A stretch of DNA of 64,000 nucleotides from Lachnospiraceae bacterium (GCA_028693165.1 JAQUVX010000024.1:1-64000), one strand, 5' to 3'. Shown: positions 1-6,728, numbered from the stretch's first letter. Made by a program: numbers and translations. Notes: generated from the sequence alone by a model not told the origin.

Positions 1-43
1 TTAAGAAATATAAGATAATAGTATTATATCATATATTACGCTA

Positions 44-226
44 TTACGCATTAAAAAGTTTGCAAATTTGACAAAAAAATAAGCAGCCATAAGGCTTGCA
101 AGATTTTCGGGTGTCAAACTCCCGAGAACAACTAGGAACACACTTTGCACCTGCTTTTTTGCAAATCTTATACGATTTACAATAACGATACATACATTGA
201 TAAAAACGACATTTACTATTTTGCAT
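44..226 (-). CDS. Cys-rich 60-aa protein of unknown function
   Basis: The start at 226 is chosen because AAAGGA sits 6 nt upstream, right after a copy of the 26-bp phage palindrome, the same layout as other genes of this prophage. The 60-residue product has ten cysteines (residues 6, 11, 16, 22, 29, 33, 43, 48, 52, 55) and is basic, with no signal peptide or membrane span. The spacing suggests metal binding or disulfides, but I recognise no family. An overlapping reading frame (1-282) is also open but has no credible start after the palindrome. It could therefore be a phage accessory gene or a false ORF. Confidence 0.45.
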   Translation of the reverse strand: MQNSKCRFYQCMYRYCKSYKICKKAGAKCVPSCSREFDTRKSCKPYGCLFFCQICKLFNA

Positions 227-240
227 ATGTAATCCTTTCC

Positions 241-266
241 AAAGTGTCCAAACGTGTGGACACTTT
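241..266. repeat. 26-bp phage palindrome, copy 1 (perfect)
   Basis: Arms AAAGTGTCCA and TGGACACTTT are perfect inverted repeats around the 6-nt centre AACGTG. It lies directly upstream of the Shine-Dalgarno sequence of the leftward 60-aa ORF and ends one base before the -35 box of the rightward promoter at 267-295. Four more copies lie at 3621, 5196, 6836 and 8353. This copy is the only one with fully complementary arms. Operator or structured RNA element are both possible. Confidence 0.85.
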
Positions 267-295
267 TTGACGATATGATCAATATGTGATATAAT
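267..295 (+). promoter_or_regulatory. Sigma-A-type promoter for the rightward gene at 342
   Basis: TTGACG (267-272) and TATAAT (290-295) are separated by 17 nt, a near-consensus vegetative promoter pointing right. The -35 box touches the perfect palindrome at 241-266, so a protein bound there would probably compete with RNA polymerase. Confidence 0.8.
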
Positions 296-341
296 CACTT
301 AAAACATATTGACCGTAAAATAAAATGAAAGGGATAAAACT

Positions 342-686
342 ATGGGCGCATACGATAGAGATTATTGGAAAGATGATCCCAAAATAACGCAAACCGATAG
401 CGACAAAATATGGCATCGTTTAAAAAGTCTTGACGAGCCAACACAAAAACAAATTGCCAACACAGAACAAATCAATGCAATAATGCATGAACTCGGAAAA
501 AAATCAAAAACATACGAACATAATAAAATGATTCTACAAGCAACAAGAATTGCTAATAGAAAAGAACCTATATACATAAAAACAATAAGAATACTATCGA
601 AAATATTTGTATTCATTGCGAAATGCATAGTTTATTTTTCAATAGGAGCAATCATAATATGCATTATAATAAATGCAATAAAATAA
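342..686 (+). CDS. Hypothetical membrane-anchored protein, only rightward phage gene
   Basis: A 114-aa protein with a hydrophilic, Lys/Gln/Asp-rich N-terminal part (about residues 1-75) and one C-terminal hydrophobic span (about residues 85-112), with no signal peptide. AAAGGG precedes the ATG by about 9 nt and a strong promoter lies at 267-295. It is the only gene of the prophage that reads against the structural genes, and its promoter abuts the perfect palindrome. In phages, such divergent, separately promoted genes are often expressed in the lysogen (immunity, superinfection exclusion, host-fitness functions); that role here is inference only. I recognise no family. Confidence 0.7.
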   Translation: MGAYDRDYWKDDPKITQTDSDKIWHRLKSLDEPTQKQIANTEQINAIMHELGKKSKTYEHNKMILQATRIANRKEPIYIKTIRILSKIFVFIAKCIVYFSIGAIIICIIINAIK

Positions 687-689
687 ATA

Positions 690-1121
690 TCATGTAAAAA
701 ATTTTGCCAAAGACGAAATTATTCCAGCAGAGGTTTTACTATTGCTTGCAATGCTTTCCTTCATTTTTGCAAATGCTTGATGAAGAAGCATTGCAAGTTT
801 AAAAATCGTAAACAAACAACCAGCAATAACAAGGATATAAGTCATATAAAAAACAGGATCACCAATCAAATAACGATAAGCACCAATCAATTCCAACAAT
901 GGCAAGCCACCAGTAATACTAGATTGAGCAGAATCGCCCAATTCAACAACATAACCATTTAACTCCGTCAAAACATCGTAAAAGTTTGAAAGAACAGTTA
1001 CAATATTGACAAAAAAAGCGAATATAAAATCAAGAAACTTAGACAAGCCATTAAAGAATGATTCAGTAAAATCACTCCAAGATGGCGGCGTCAAAGGAGA
1101 AACTTTCATTAAAACAAACAT
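690..1121 (-). CDS. pVI-like membrane protein of filamentous phage
   Basis: A 143-aa protein with two or three hydrophobic segments (about residues 28-50, 75-100 and 92-115) and a basic C-terminus. AAGGAGGG sits about 8 nt before the ATG. It follows the 822-aa adsorption-type protein after only 14 nt, the same order as gIII-gVI in filamentous phages, where pVI caps the virion end with pIII. The assignment rests on position, size and membrane topology and not on recognisable sequence motifs. It could alternatively be another minor virion protein. Confidence 0.6.
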   Translation of the reverse strand: MFVLMKVSPLTPPSWSDFTESFFNGLSKFLDFIFAFFVNIVTVLSNFYDVLTELNGYVVELGDSAQSSITGGLPLLELIGAYRYLIGDPVFYMTYILVIAGCLFTIFKLAMLLHQAFAKMKESIASNSKTSAGIISSLAKFFT

Positions 1122-1135
1122 TATAATAACCCTCC

Positions 1136-3604
1136 TTAAATATGTAAATGATCAATGCGTTTGCGGAGCATTGTAATAACAGACATGAAAATAACGAAAT
1201 ACGCACAAGCAAGCAATAAAGAATAAAGAGACATATTAAACAATGGTAACTGAATATCCTTTAAATATTGGATGCCAGAAAGCAAATCATCATTTAAAAT
1301 TGCTGTGCTTGCGGGAATATTAAAAACAAGGACAATAAAACGCAAACAATTTACAAATAAAATAATCAAAAGAACAAGAATCAAAATAAGAAGCATAAAT
1401 GAATTAATAAAATTAATAAAATCAGGATCGTTAGGATCATCTGAATCAGAGGAATCATCAGGATCAACCTTGTCAGGAAATTTTTGTTTAAAAGCATCAG
1501 GAAGAGCCGAAATATTTTCTGCAAGATTATTCAAAATATCATTCAAAGAAAATCCAGAAGTCAAACCAAACAAGTCTGCAATGTGTTGAGGGATAGCGCC
1601 GACAACAGTAGAAATACCAGCAAATAAATCAGGCAAAGCAAATCCTTTAATCAACTTATCTGGTATAAGCTCAATCACGTTATCAAACAATTCAGAAAGT
1701 CGAAGCCCATCTAATAGTTGCTTTAAACCAAGAGCGTGAGCAATCGCGTCAGCTACTTGTTGCGGCATTGCAAAAATAGCGCCAGTTACATTACCGAACA
1801 ACTCCGGCAATGTTAATTCGCCACTAATTAATTTAGGAATTGATTTAATGGCGGTTTCAATAGAAGAGATCAAAGTAGGGATTGAAAGTAAAGGATTGCT
1901 AAGTGATTGTAATAAAGTATATATATTTGTTATAGGAGACAAAGCATTTAAAATGTTTTGCAAAAACTTTAAAACCCCAGATAAATCGACACTTGTAGAT
2001 CCATCAGGAGAATCAGGATTTTCAGTTAAATTATCAACAACTTGCAGATTTGGATTGATTTGCGGTTCATTATCAAAATCAGCACTATCCGAAACCAAAC
2101 CAGATGCAACGAGAAAAGCGCCAAGAGAAACTGCAAAACTTTTTAAAATCTTATAACTATTTTTTTCTGGATCATCATCAGGAGATCCAGAACCGCCATT
2201 TAAAACGACGTATTGAGAAAGAAATAAAGCAACTTGCAATTTAGCATTTTCAAAACGTTGATCGGAATCATCAGGAACGGCTTGACCAGATAATTCAAGA
2301 ATAAAAACATTGAACAAATCATCAGACAATGTAACGCCGCAATAACCCGCAATAGCAGAAGCACAATACTTTAAAAATGAGTACGAAAGAGCCGGAGTTA
2401 AAACAGGAACATCAGTCGAACCACCCGTTGACGTAAACGAAAAAAACTTCTTAAGAACTGCAAGGACATCATCATAGGTAGTCGTTGCTCCTAGATCCGT
2501 TTGAAGAAGTGCCGCTTCTTCATCCGTCAACGCCTTATCGGCAATAGTATAATCTTTCATGATATCAGATATACCGGAATAAATATTTTGAGCTATAATC
2601 GAGGTTTGATTAGACAATTCGCCATTTAGCATACCGCCTGTAGTACCATAATCACGCCATGAAATCAAAGCCGTATCATTAATAAAAACAGGAAACGGAA
2701 AATTTAAAAAAATATCAAAAGGAATATAAAATGACGAACTATAATCAACACTAGGATTAGCCCAATATCCTTCAGAATAATAACGTTGTTTCAAATGATA
2801 CACACGTTCAAAACCAAAGTTGCCGGACGCAGACAAAAATTTAAGCCAAGCAGTAGAATCTGAATCATTCGTTTGCATAATAGAAGCGGCTACTAAACTA
2901 TCAAAAGTACTTTTTTTAAAAAAATAATCATAATAAAGAATATCGCCACTATCCTCAATCACAGACTTTGAAAGAAGAAAAGCATAATCATACGTTATAG
3001 TAGAATCAAAACCAGGGCACACAGGAGAACCAAAATCAGAAGGACGTGTTTGCACCGTAAGAGAACCCGCGCCCGAATCAACGGAAACCCATGAACTTGC
3101 TAAATACTCTTTTAAAAGAGTGATCGTAGTAGCAAGACCCAAAACACCCGCTTTAAGATCGGCGGCAACTCCCATCTTGAAGCGATCAACCCAAGCAAGA
3201 AAACTACTGGAAAAATCAGAAATAGAGCTACTCGGAATCACAAAACCAAGAGCCGCCGCTCCAGCCATAATCAAGGCAACACAGAGAGCGGAAATACTAT
3301 AATTTTCCGTAGAATAGTAGCGCTCTGGGAACGTATCAATATCATAAACTTTATTACCATCTTCATCAAAATAAAACGGACAGACATTTTCTAACCAGTA
3401 TTGATATTCTTCATCGGACGAAATATCCTCAAACTTCATAACATTCTCTGAATCAATATTGAAAGCAGAATCAGAATTACTAATATCTTCTATATTGCTT
3501 GGTGTCTGAACATTAGCATAAGAAGATAAAGGGAGATTAATAAGAAACACAAAAGCAAGCAGTAATGAAATTAACCGACTTGCACGTTTGTAATGAATCT
3601 TCAT
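1136..3604 (-). CDS. Large exported, membrane-anchored protein, pIII-like adsorption candidate
   Basis: The start at 3604 gives 822 aa with AGAAAGGA upstream and a clear signal peptide (basic MKIHYKR, hydrophobic core, cleavage expected after SYA at residue 30). The long Ser/Asp/Thr-rich ectodomain is followed by an Asp/Ser-rich linker and two hydrophobic spans near the C-terminus, ending in basic residues. In filamentous phages the largest structural gene with a leader and C-terminal anchor is pIII, which binds the receptor and caps the virion; the gene order here agrees. The membrane-proximal third holds several related amphipathic segments beginning LPELF, LSELF, LPDLF and LNDIL, each followed by a Pro-containing helix. 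The upstream palindrome copy at 3621 lies just before its ribosome-binding site. A different extracellular function cannot be excluded. Confidence 0.7.
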   Translation of the reverse strand: MKIHYKRASRLISLLLAFVFLINLPLSSYANVQTPSNIEDISNSDSAFNIDSENVMKFEDISSDEEYQYWLENVCPFYFDEDGNKVYDIDTFPERYYSTENYSISALCVALIMAGAAALGFVIPSSSISDFSSSFLAWVDRFKMGVAADLKAGVLGLATTITLLKEYLASSWVSVDSGAGSLTVQTRPSDFGSPVCPGFDSTITYDYAFLLSKSVIEDSGDILYYDYFFKKSTFDSLVAASIMQTNDSDSTAWLKFLSASGNFGFERVYHLKQRYYSEGYWANPSVDYSSSFYIPFDIFLNFPFPVFINDTALISWRDYGTTGGMLNGELSNQTSIIAQNIYSGISDIMKDYTIADKALTDEEAALLQTDLGATTTYDDVLAVLKKFFSFTSTGGSTDVPVLTPALSYSFLKYCASAIAGYCGVTLSDDLFNVFILELSGQAVPDDSDQRFENAKLQVALFLSQYVVLNGGSGSPDDDPEKNSYKILKSFAVSLGAFLVASGLVSDSADFDNEPQINPNLQVVDNLTENPDSPDGSTSVDLSGVLKFLQNILNALSPITNIYTLLQSLSNPLLSIPTLISSIETAIKSIPKLISGELTLPELFGNVTGAIFAMPQQVADAIAHALGLKQLLDGLRLSELFDNVIELIPDKLIKGFALPDLFAGISTVVGAIPQHIADLFGLTSGFSLNDILNNLAENISALPDAFKQKFPDKVDPDDSSDSDDPNDPDFINFINSFMLLILILVLLIILFVNCLRFIVLVFNIPASTAILNDDLLSGIQYLKDIQLPLFNMSLYSLLLACAYFVIFMSVITMLRKRIDHLHI

Positions 3605-3620
3605 TTTGTTTTCCTTTCTA

Positions 3621-3646
3621 AAAGTGTCCAAACGTGTGGAGACTTT
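3621..3646. repeat. 26-bp phage palindrome, copy 2
   Basis: AAAGTGTCCA, centre AACGTG, then TGGAGACTTT: identical to copy 1 except one base in the right arm, which breaks one pair. It lies immediately upstream of the Shine-Dalgarno sequence of the 822-aa gene. On the leftward strand a TATAAA-like string abuts it, so a transcription start could fall inside the repeat. Confidence 0.85.
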
Positions 3647-3671
3647 TTATATCTATGTATTGTTTCGCCTA

Positions 3672-3704
3672 TGGCTTTTCTTTGCACTAGGCAAAGAAAA
3701 GCCA
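3672..3704. terminator. Perfect 14-bp stem hairpin between the Zot-like and adsorption genes
   Basis: TGGCTTTTCTTTGC and GCAAAGAAAAGCCA form a perfect 14-bp stem around a 5-nt loop. It lies 31 nt beyond the stop codon of the Zot-like gene and upstream of the leader of the 822-aa gene. There is no T-run after the stem on either strand, so classical intrinsic termination is uncertain; RNA processing, attenuation, or a DNA-level role are alternatives. Confidence 0.5.
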
Positions 3705-3735
3705 CACAGCCGCACCTCGATAAATACAAAAGAAA

Positions 3736-4323
3736 TCATTGGATATATCTACTAATATCGAGCTTATAGCTATCTAAATAGAAAGCCGCGAGCTTTTCTT
3801 TCCAAGCATCCATACACCAATCAAAGTCGAGTGGTATAAAATTTGTATCGTAAGATACATTTTTAAACAACTCTGGACATTTGATAACTTGGAAATCTCG
3901 CGAATAAGCTCTTGATATATCCGTCCAACGATAATAGATACATTGCGTATCTGAATTGACCAATACTGCGTATTGAGTTTGATTCCGCAATCGGTTATAC
4001 ACCATTGAGGAATCAATGCTTGTATACACAAACAAACAATTCTGTTTACCGAGAGTATTAAGGAATATTGATACCTCCTTAAGCCTACGATAATCCTGCG
4101 AATCAGTTCCGTTATAAACTTCATCTATGAATAAAATTTTCGGCTCTAAATCGAGCGGAAAATCAGAGATTGAGTTTATCCAATAGAAACCATCGTTAGG
4201 AGAATAGATATTTGTATACACGGGTATGTCAAGTTCACTGGCGAAGAACTTGACCACCTTATAAGCAAACAACGTCTTACCAGAACGCTGTTTACCAAAA
4301 ACACCTAAAATAGTTCCCGCCAC
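3736..4323 (-). CDS. Zot/pI-like P-loop ATPase (phage assembly)
   Basis: A 195-aa protein with Walker A GKQRSGKT (residues 10-17) and Walker B ILFIDE (63-68), followed by a Tyr/Arg-rich region typical of the zonular occludens toxin/pI family, which powers extrusion of filamentous phage through the membrane. The start is GTG at 4323, sharing its G with the TAG stop of the preceding gene (TAGTG), so translation is probably coupled. It is much shorter than usual Zot proteins and has no C-terminal membrane span or periplasmic domain. A partner such as the preceding 110-aa protein or one of the small membrane proteins may supply membrane attachment. The family call is firm at the level of the ATPase domain. 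Confidence 0.8.
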   Translation of the reverse strand: MAGTILGVFGKQRSGKTLFAYKVVKFFASELDIPVYTNIYSPNDGFYWINSISDFPLDLEPKILFIDEVYNGTDSQDYRRLKEVSIFLNTLGKQNCLFVYTSIDSSMVYNRLRNQTQYAVLVNSDTQCIYYRWTDISRAYSRDFQVIKCPELFKNVSYDTNFIPLDFDWCMDAWKEKLAAFYLDSYKLDISRYIQ

Positions 4324-4655
4324 TATTTATCGCCCCCATTCACGTTGTTCATGGATTGAATCTTAATGCCGCGCAAAAGCTCATTCTGCGTATAAGCAGA
4401 AAGCAGGGCGCGGAGATTCTGACTGGACATAAAGGAAATGTTTTTATTCACACAAAGTTGTTGGTCGATTTCGCCAAACACAGCTTTCCACTCTGGCAAG
4501 TCGTATTTCTCAACGAAATACATTAACTGGAATTTCAAGTGCATCTGCACGGAATCCATACTTGGGATAATCTCATAAATGCTTTTGATAGGATCTCCCT
4601 CTGCTGTAGGAATCGACATCTGACCAAAAACTTTATCAAAATCAATTTCTGCCAT
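4323..4655 (-). CDS. Hypothetical 110-aa protein coupled to the Zot-like ATPase
   Basis: A soluble-looking, mostly helical and acidic 110-aa protein with no signal peptide or membrane span. AAAGGAGG lies about 8 nt before the ATG, inside the end of the preceding 47-aa gene. Its stop codon overlaps the GTG start of the Zot-like gene by one base, which suggests matched synthesis and perhaps a complex. I recognise no family. Confidence 0.75.
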   Translation of the reverse strand: MAEIDFDKVFGQMSIPTAEGDPIKSIYEIIPSMDSVQMHLKFQLMYFVEKYDLPEWKAVFGEIDQQLCVNKNISFMSSQNLRALLSAYTQNELLRGIKIQSMNNVNGGDK

Positions 4656-4785
4656 TTTTGTCCACCTCCTTTATCGGATAAAATGTAATATAACGATATA
4701 ACAGATACCCTGCTAAAAACCATGTAAAAAACAAGGCGACGCAGGAAAACCAAACGACAAAAAAGCCAATAAAAATAGCTTCCAT
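4642..4785 (-). CDS. 47-aa single-span membrane protein
   Basis: GAAAGGG sits about 8 nt before the ATG at 4785. The peptide starts MEAIFIGFFVVWF, has a hydrophobic span over about residues 3-33, and ends with a charged tail (KEVDKNGRN). It overlaps the start of the next gene by 14 nt. Size and topology match the tiny minor coat proteins (pVII/pIX type) of filamentous phages, but no sequence signature proves it. Confidence 0.65.
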   Translation of the reverse strand: MEAIFIGFFVVWFSCVALFFTWFLAGYLLYRYITFYPIKEVDKNGRN

Positions 4786-4797
4786 AATTTTTCCCTT

Positions 4798-4881
4798 TCA
4801 TTTATGCCAAAGAATATATGCGATACCAAATCCAGCAACAAATCCCACAGCATAAGAAAATATAGATACAATATGAAGCAT
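4798..4881 (-). CDS. 27-aa single-span membrane peptide
   Basis: The ORF runs from ATG at 4881 to TGA at 4798 and encodes MLHIVSIFSYAVGFVAGFG plus IAYILWHK, one hydrophobic helix with a GxxxG-like small-residue face. The ribosome-binding site is weak. Its place in a chain of similarly tiny membrane ORFs supports it as a minor virion or assembly peptide. Confidence 0.5.
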   Translation of the reverse strand: MLHIVSIFSYAVGFVAGFGIAYILWHK

Positions 4882-4896
4882 AACAAACACCGATAT

Positions 4897-5181
4897 TTAA
4901 CCCATTCCCATAATACGGGTTAAAATGATGAAGCTGAAAACAAGATTCGCAAGCATCAGATTTCTAGGTAACAAATCCTTTTTAAAGAAATTACCGAACA
5001 TAATAGTAGAAAGCTTGCGCTTATCCTGCACGAAATTCAAATCAACATCGGTAAGCGTTACAATCAAATCACCGCCAATAGAACGAAACTCATCTTCGTC
5101 CATCTTTGCATCCATCTTCTTATTGAGAAGAGACAACGTCTTAGCGGTATAAATCTTACTGGATGTAACAACAATATACAT
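4897..5181 (-). CDS. Hypothetical 94-aa protein with C-terminal membrane span
   Basis: GGAAAGGGG lies just upstream of the ATG, directly after palindrome copy 3. The first 65 residues are charged and soluble-looking; residues about 72-92 form one hydrophobic span, so the protein is probably tail-anchored with its bulk in the cytoplasm. It sits in the structural/assembly block before the Zot-like gene. No family recognised; a membrane partner for the short Zot-like ATPase is one possibility. Confidence 0.7.
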   Translation of the reverse strand: MYIVVTSSKIYTAKTLSLLNKKMDAKMDEDEFRSIGGDLIVTLTDVDLNFVQDKRKLSTIMFGNFFKKDLLPRNLMLANLVFSFIILTRIMGMG

Positions 5182-5195
5182 AAATACCCCTTTCC

Positions 5196-5221
5196 AAAGT
5201 GTCCAAACGTGTGGAGACTTT
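5196..5221. repeat. 26-bp phage palindrome, copy 3
   Basis: Same sequence as copy 2 (right arm TGGAGACTTT). Its last base is part of the TAA stop of the 30-aa gene (5221-5223), and the Shine-Dalgarno sequence of the 94-aa gene follows it, so it exactly fills the space between two cistrons. Confidence 0.85.
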
Positions 5222-5313
5222 TATAATGATTTAAAAAAATCTATCGCCCGCACAATAACAGCGAGACCGAGCATCAAACCGAAAATAGATTGAAAATCTA
5301 ACTGAACCTCCAT
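5221..5313 (-). CDS. 30-aa single-span membrane peptide
   Basis: A strong AGGAGG precedes ATG 5313 by about 8 nt. The peptide MEVQLDFQSIFGLMLGLAVI (first 20 residues) continues to VRAIDFFKSL: short acidic N-terminus, one helix, basic C-terminus, the charge pattern of small inovirus coat proteins. Its Shine-Dalgarno lies inside the end of the 36-aa gene upstream. Confidence 0.65.
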   Translation of the reverse strand: MEVQLDFQSIFGLMLGLAVIVRAIDFFKSL

Positions 5314-5315
5314 AG

Positions 5316-5426
5316 TCAATACCTCCTAAAATGAAATACCTTAGCCAACTTGCCAACAGCGAAAAAGGCAACGTCACATACTAATGCCATAACAAAAAAG
5401 AATAAATAATACTCTAACACTTCCAT
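5316..5426 (-). CDS. 36-aa single-span membrane peptide
   Basis: AGGGGG lies about 7 nt before ATG 5426, right after the stop of the 112-aa gene. The product has an acidic N-terminus (MEVLEYY), a hydrophobic span and a basic tail ending HFRRY. Only two bases separate its stop from the next start, suggesting coupled translation. Likely a minor coat or assembly peptide by size and position. Confidence 0.65.
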   Translation of the reverse strand: MEVLEYYLFFFVMALVCDVAFFAVGKLAKVFHFRRY

Positions 5427-5430
5427 ATCA

Positions 5431-5769
5431 TTACCCCCTACGAATAAGAATAAGAAACAAAAGACAGGTAATAAGAATGGAAGAGATTGAAATAATATTC
5501 AATCTGTCAACAACAGCATACTCATACGTGTCTGGCTGAACTTCGGTTAACAAGGTATTAGAAGAAGTGGCATTTGAGGAAGAAGCATAGACATATGAAC
5601 CGTCAAGATCATTGAACAAATCAATATCTCCATCAAAATACTCGCCCTCTTCATCGTCAGTATCTAGCGAAGCATAACTGACAAGATTCGTTTGATTGAA
5701 TAAAACCCCCTGCGTAACGCTTGAAGCAGGGATATGAACGACCAGAATATCTTTCCCATGCATAAACAT
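5431..5769 (-). CDS. Hypothetical 112-aa protein, acidic with C-terminal membrane anchor
   Basis: AGAAAGGA precedes the ATG at 5769; an in-frame ATG six bases later is an alternative start. The N-terminal half is soluble, residues about 37-54 are strongly acidic (Asp/Glu-rich), a Ser/Asn/Thr stretch follows, and the C-terminus is a single hydrophobic span ended by IRRG. Position directly after the major-coat-like gene suggests a minor virion protein. No family recognised. Confidence 0.65.
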   Translation of the reverse strand: MFMHGKDILVVHIPASSVTQGVLFNQTNLVSYASLDTDDEEGEYFDGDIDLFNDLDGSYVYASSSNATSSNTLLTEVQPDTYEYAVVDRLNIISISSILITCLLFLILIRRG

Positions 5770-5845
5770 TTTTCCTTTCTATGTAATAAAAAAGAGTGGC
5801 AAGGGACGCGCCCTTACCACTCAAGCGCGCCTATTGGCGCAACGC

Positions 5846-6121
5846 TTAGCGGAATGCAGCTTTCAGAGAGTTGATAATCATGAAGCCTAAGCCAAGACCT
5901 GCGGTAATATAAACTACCGGCATCATACTCTCAATAATGACATTTGCAAAAGTGAACATCTGCGCGGTATCGAAATTAATCGAAATCGCACTTGCATCGC
6001 CTTCTGCCGCAAACGCGCTCATGGTCGGAACTACAGTCATAGCAGTCGCTACGCCTACAGTTCTTACCGCGGTAATGCGAGAAGTCATGGCTTTTCTCGC
6101 CCGTTCAATGAGGTTAGTCAT
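5846..6121 (-). CDS. Major-coat-like protein (pVIII-type) with signal peptide
   Basis: A 91-aa protein. The N-terminal part is rich in Arg/Lys and ends in a hydrophobic stretch and SAFAAEGDA, a good signal-peptidase site near residue 39. The mature part of about 52 residues has a short acidic segment, one hydrophobic span (about residues 63-83) and a basic end (NSLKAAFR). This acidic-hydrophobic-basic order is the hallmark of filamentous-phage major coat proteins. AAAGGAGG lies about 8 nt upstream, and a hairpin at 6147-6180 precedes it. A hairpin-rich run at 5800-5845 follows the gene. The long leader (about 39 residues) is unusual but known in this group. Confidence 0.75.
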   Translation of the reverse strand: MTNLIERARKAMTSRITAVRTVGVATAMTVVPTMSAFAAEGDASAISINFDTAQMFTFANVIIESMMPVVYITAGLGLGFMIINSLKAAFR

Positions 6122-6146
6122 AGAAAGTTCCTCCTTTCAAAGACTT

Positions 6147-6180
6147 TATATCTTGAAACCCACAACAAGTGGGAGATATA
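6147..6180 (-). other. Hairpin in front of the coat-protein ribosome-binding site
   Basis: TATATCT pairs with AGATATA and, across an internal bulge, CCCAC pairs with GTGGG around a 5-nt loop. It lies just upstream of the Shine-Dalgarno of the major-coat-like gene. It could stabilise or punctuate the mRNA of what should be the most abundant phage protein. Confidence 0.4.
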
Positions 6181-6191
6181 ACAACAATCAG

Positions 6192-6281
6192 TCACTTCTT
6201 TTCCTTCGCCGTTTTAACAACCGTCATACAACTCACTACGAACGAAAAGAGAATCATTACTAAAAGTACCAAAGAACCCAT
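6192..6281 (-). CDS. 29-aa single-span membrane peptide
   Basis: AAAGGAG precedes ATG 6281 by about 8 nt. The peptide starts MGSLVLLVMILFSFVVS and ends TAKEKK: one hydrophobic helix with a basic tail. It lies between the folded non-coding region and the major-coat-like gene, the usual place for small minor coat genes. No sequence signature. Confidence 0.6.
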   Translation of the reverse strand: MGSLVLLVMILFSFVVSCMTVVKTAKEKK

Positions 6282-6545
6282 GAGACTTTCTCCTTTCATA
6301 GATTTCTCGTTGCTTCATAATCGACCTGCGATACAAAACCTATCGCACAACACAAATATTCGTGGTCGGTTATGAAATGCTTACATGAGACACATGGCAC
6401 ATTGGGTAATCAAGGGGAGAGGGTTAAATACCTACCGCGGCTTTATCACAAATAAAATCAGAACTGATTACCGCCACGATATTTATTAACATCCGCGCCC
6501 AGAGGGCAACCCGCGGATAGGTTTGGCAAAACCTGTTCGCTATCA
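6282..6545. other. Folded non-coding region, candidate phage replication origin
   Basis: No gene is seen here. Several inverted repeats follow each other: an outer stem 6314-6326/6364-6376 (TTCATAATCGACC with GGTCGGTTATGAA, one mismatch) enclosing an inner hairpin 6327-6333/6341-6347 (TGCGATA/TATCGCA); a short palindrome 6456-6469; a stem 6491-6497/6512-6518 (ATCCGCG/CGCGGAT); and a stem 6519-6524/6529-6534 (AGGTTT/AAACCT). Filamentous phages carry their plus- and minus-strand origins in one such intergenic region. The origin role is inference; a structured regulatory RNA is the alternative. Confidence 0.5.
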
Positions 6546-6653
6546 TTAGTCATCCTCGCCCCAGACACCAAACGTGCGAACTATAAAATAATCGCGCAAA
6601 ATATCCAGAGCCAAAACGCAAACGAGAATCGCAAAAATCATACGAATCGGCAT
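6546..6653 (-). CDS. 35-aa single-span membrane peptide
   Basis: The ORF from ATG 6653 to TAA 6546 encodes MPIRMIFAILVCVLALDILR plus a 15-residue tail ending WGEDD. There is one hydrophobic helix, and the upstream GAGG is a moderate ribosome-binding site about 10 nt away. It sits upstream of the folded non-coding region. It is part of the series of tiny membrane genes; function unknown. Confidence 0.55.
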   Translation of the reverse strand: MPIRMIFAILVCVLALDILRDYFIVRTFGVWGEDD

Positions 6654-6728
6654 AGCCTAAACCTCGCTTTCCTAAGGTCATTCCCTTGAAAACCAATAAA
6701 ACAAATGCTTTAAAACTTAAAGGGCGGA

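Noticed and set aside
1-282. Overlapping 93-aa leftward frame at the left edge
   Set aside because: Its first part runs through the palindrome and it has no start with a ribosome-binding site after it; the 44-226 frame has both.
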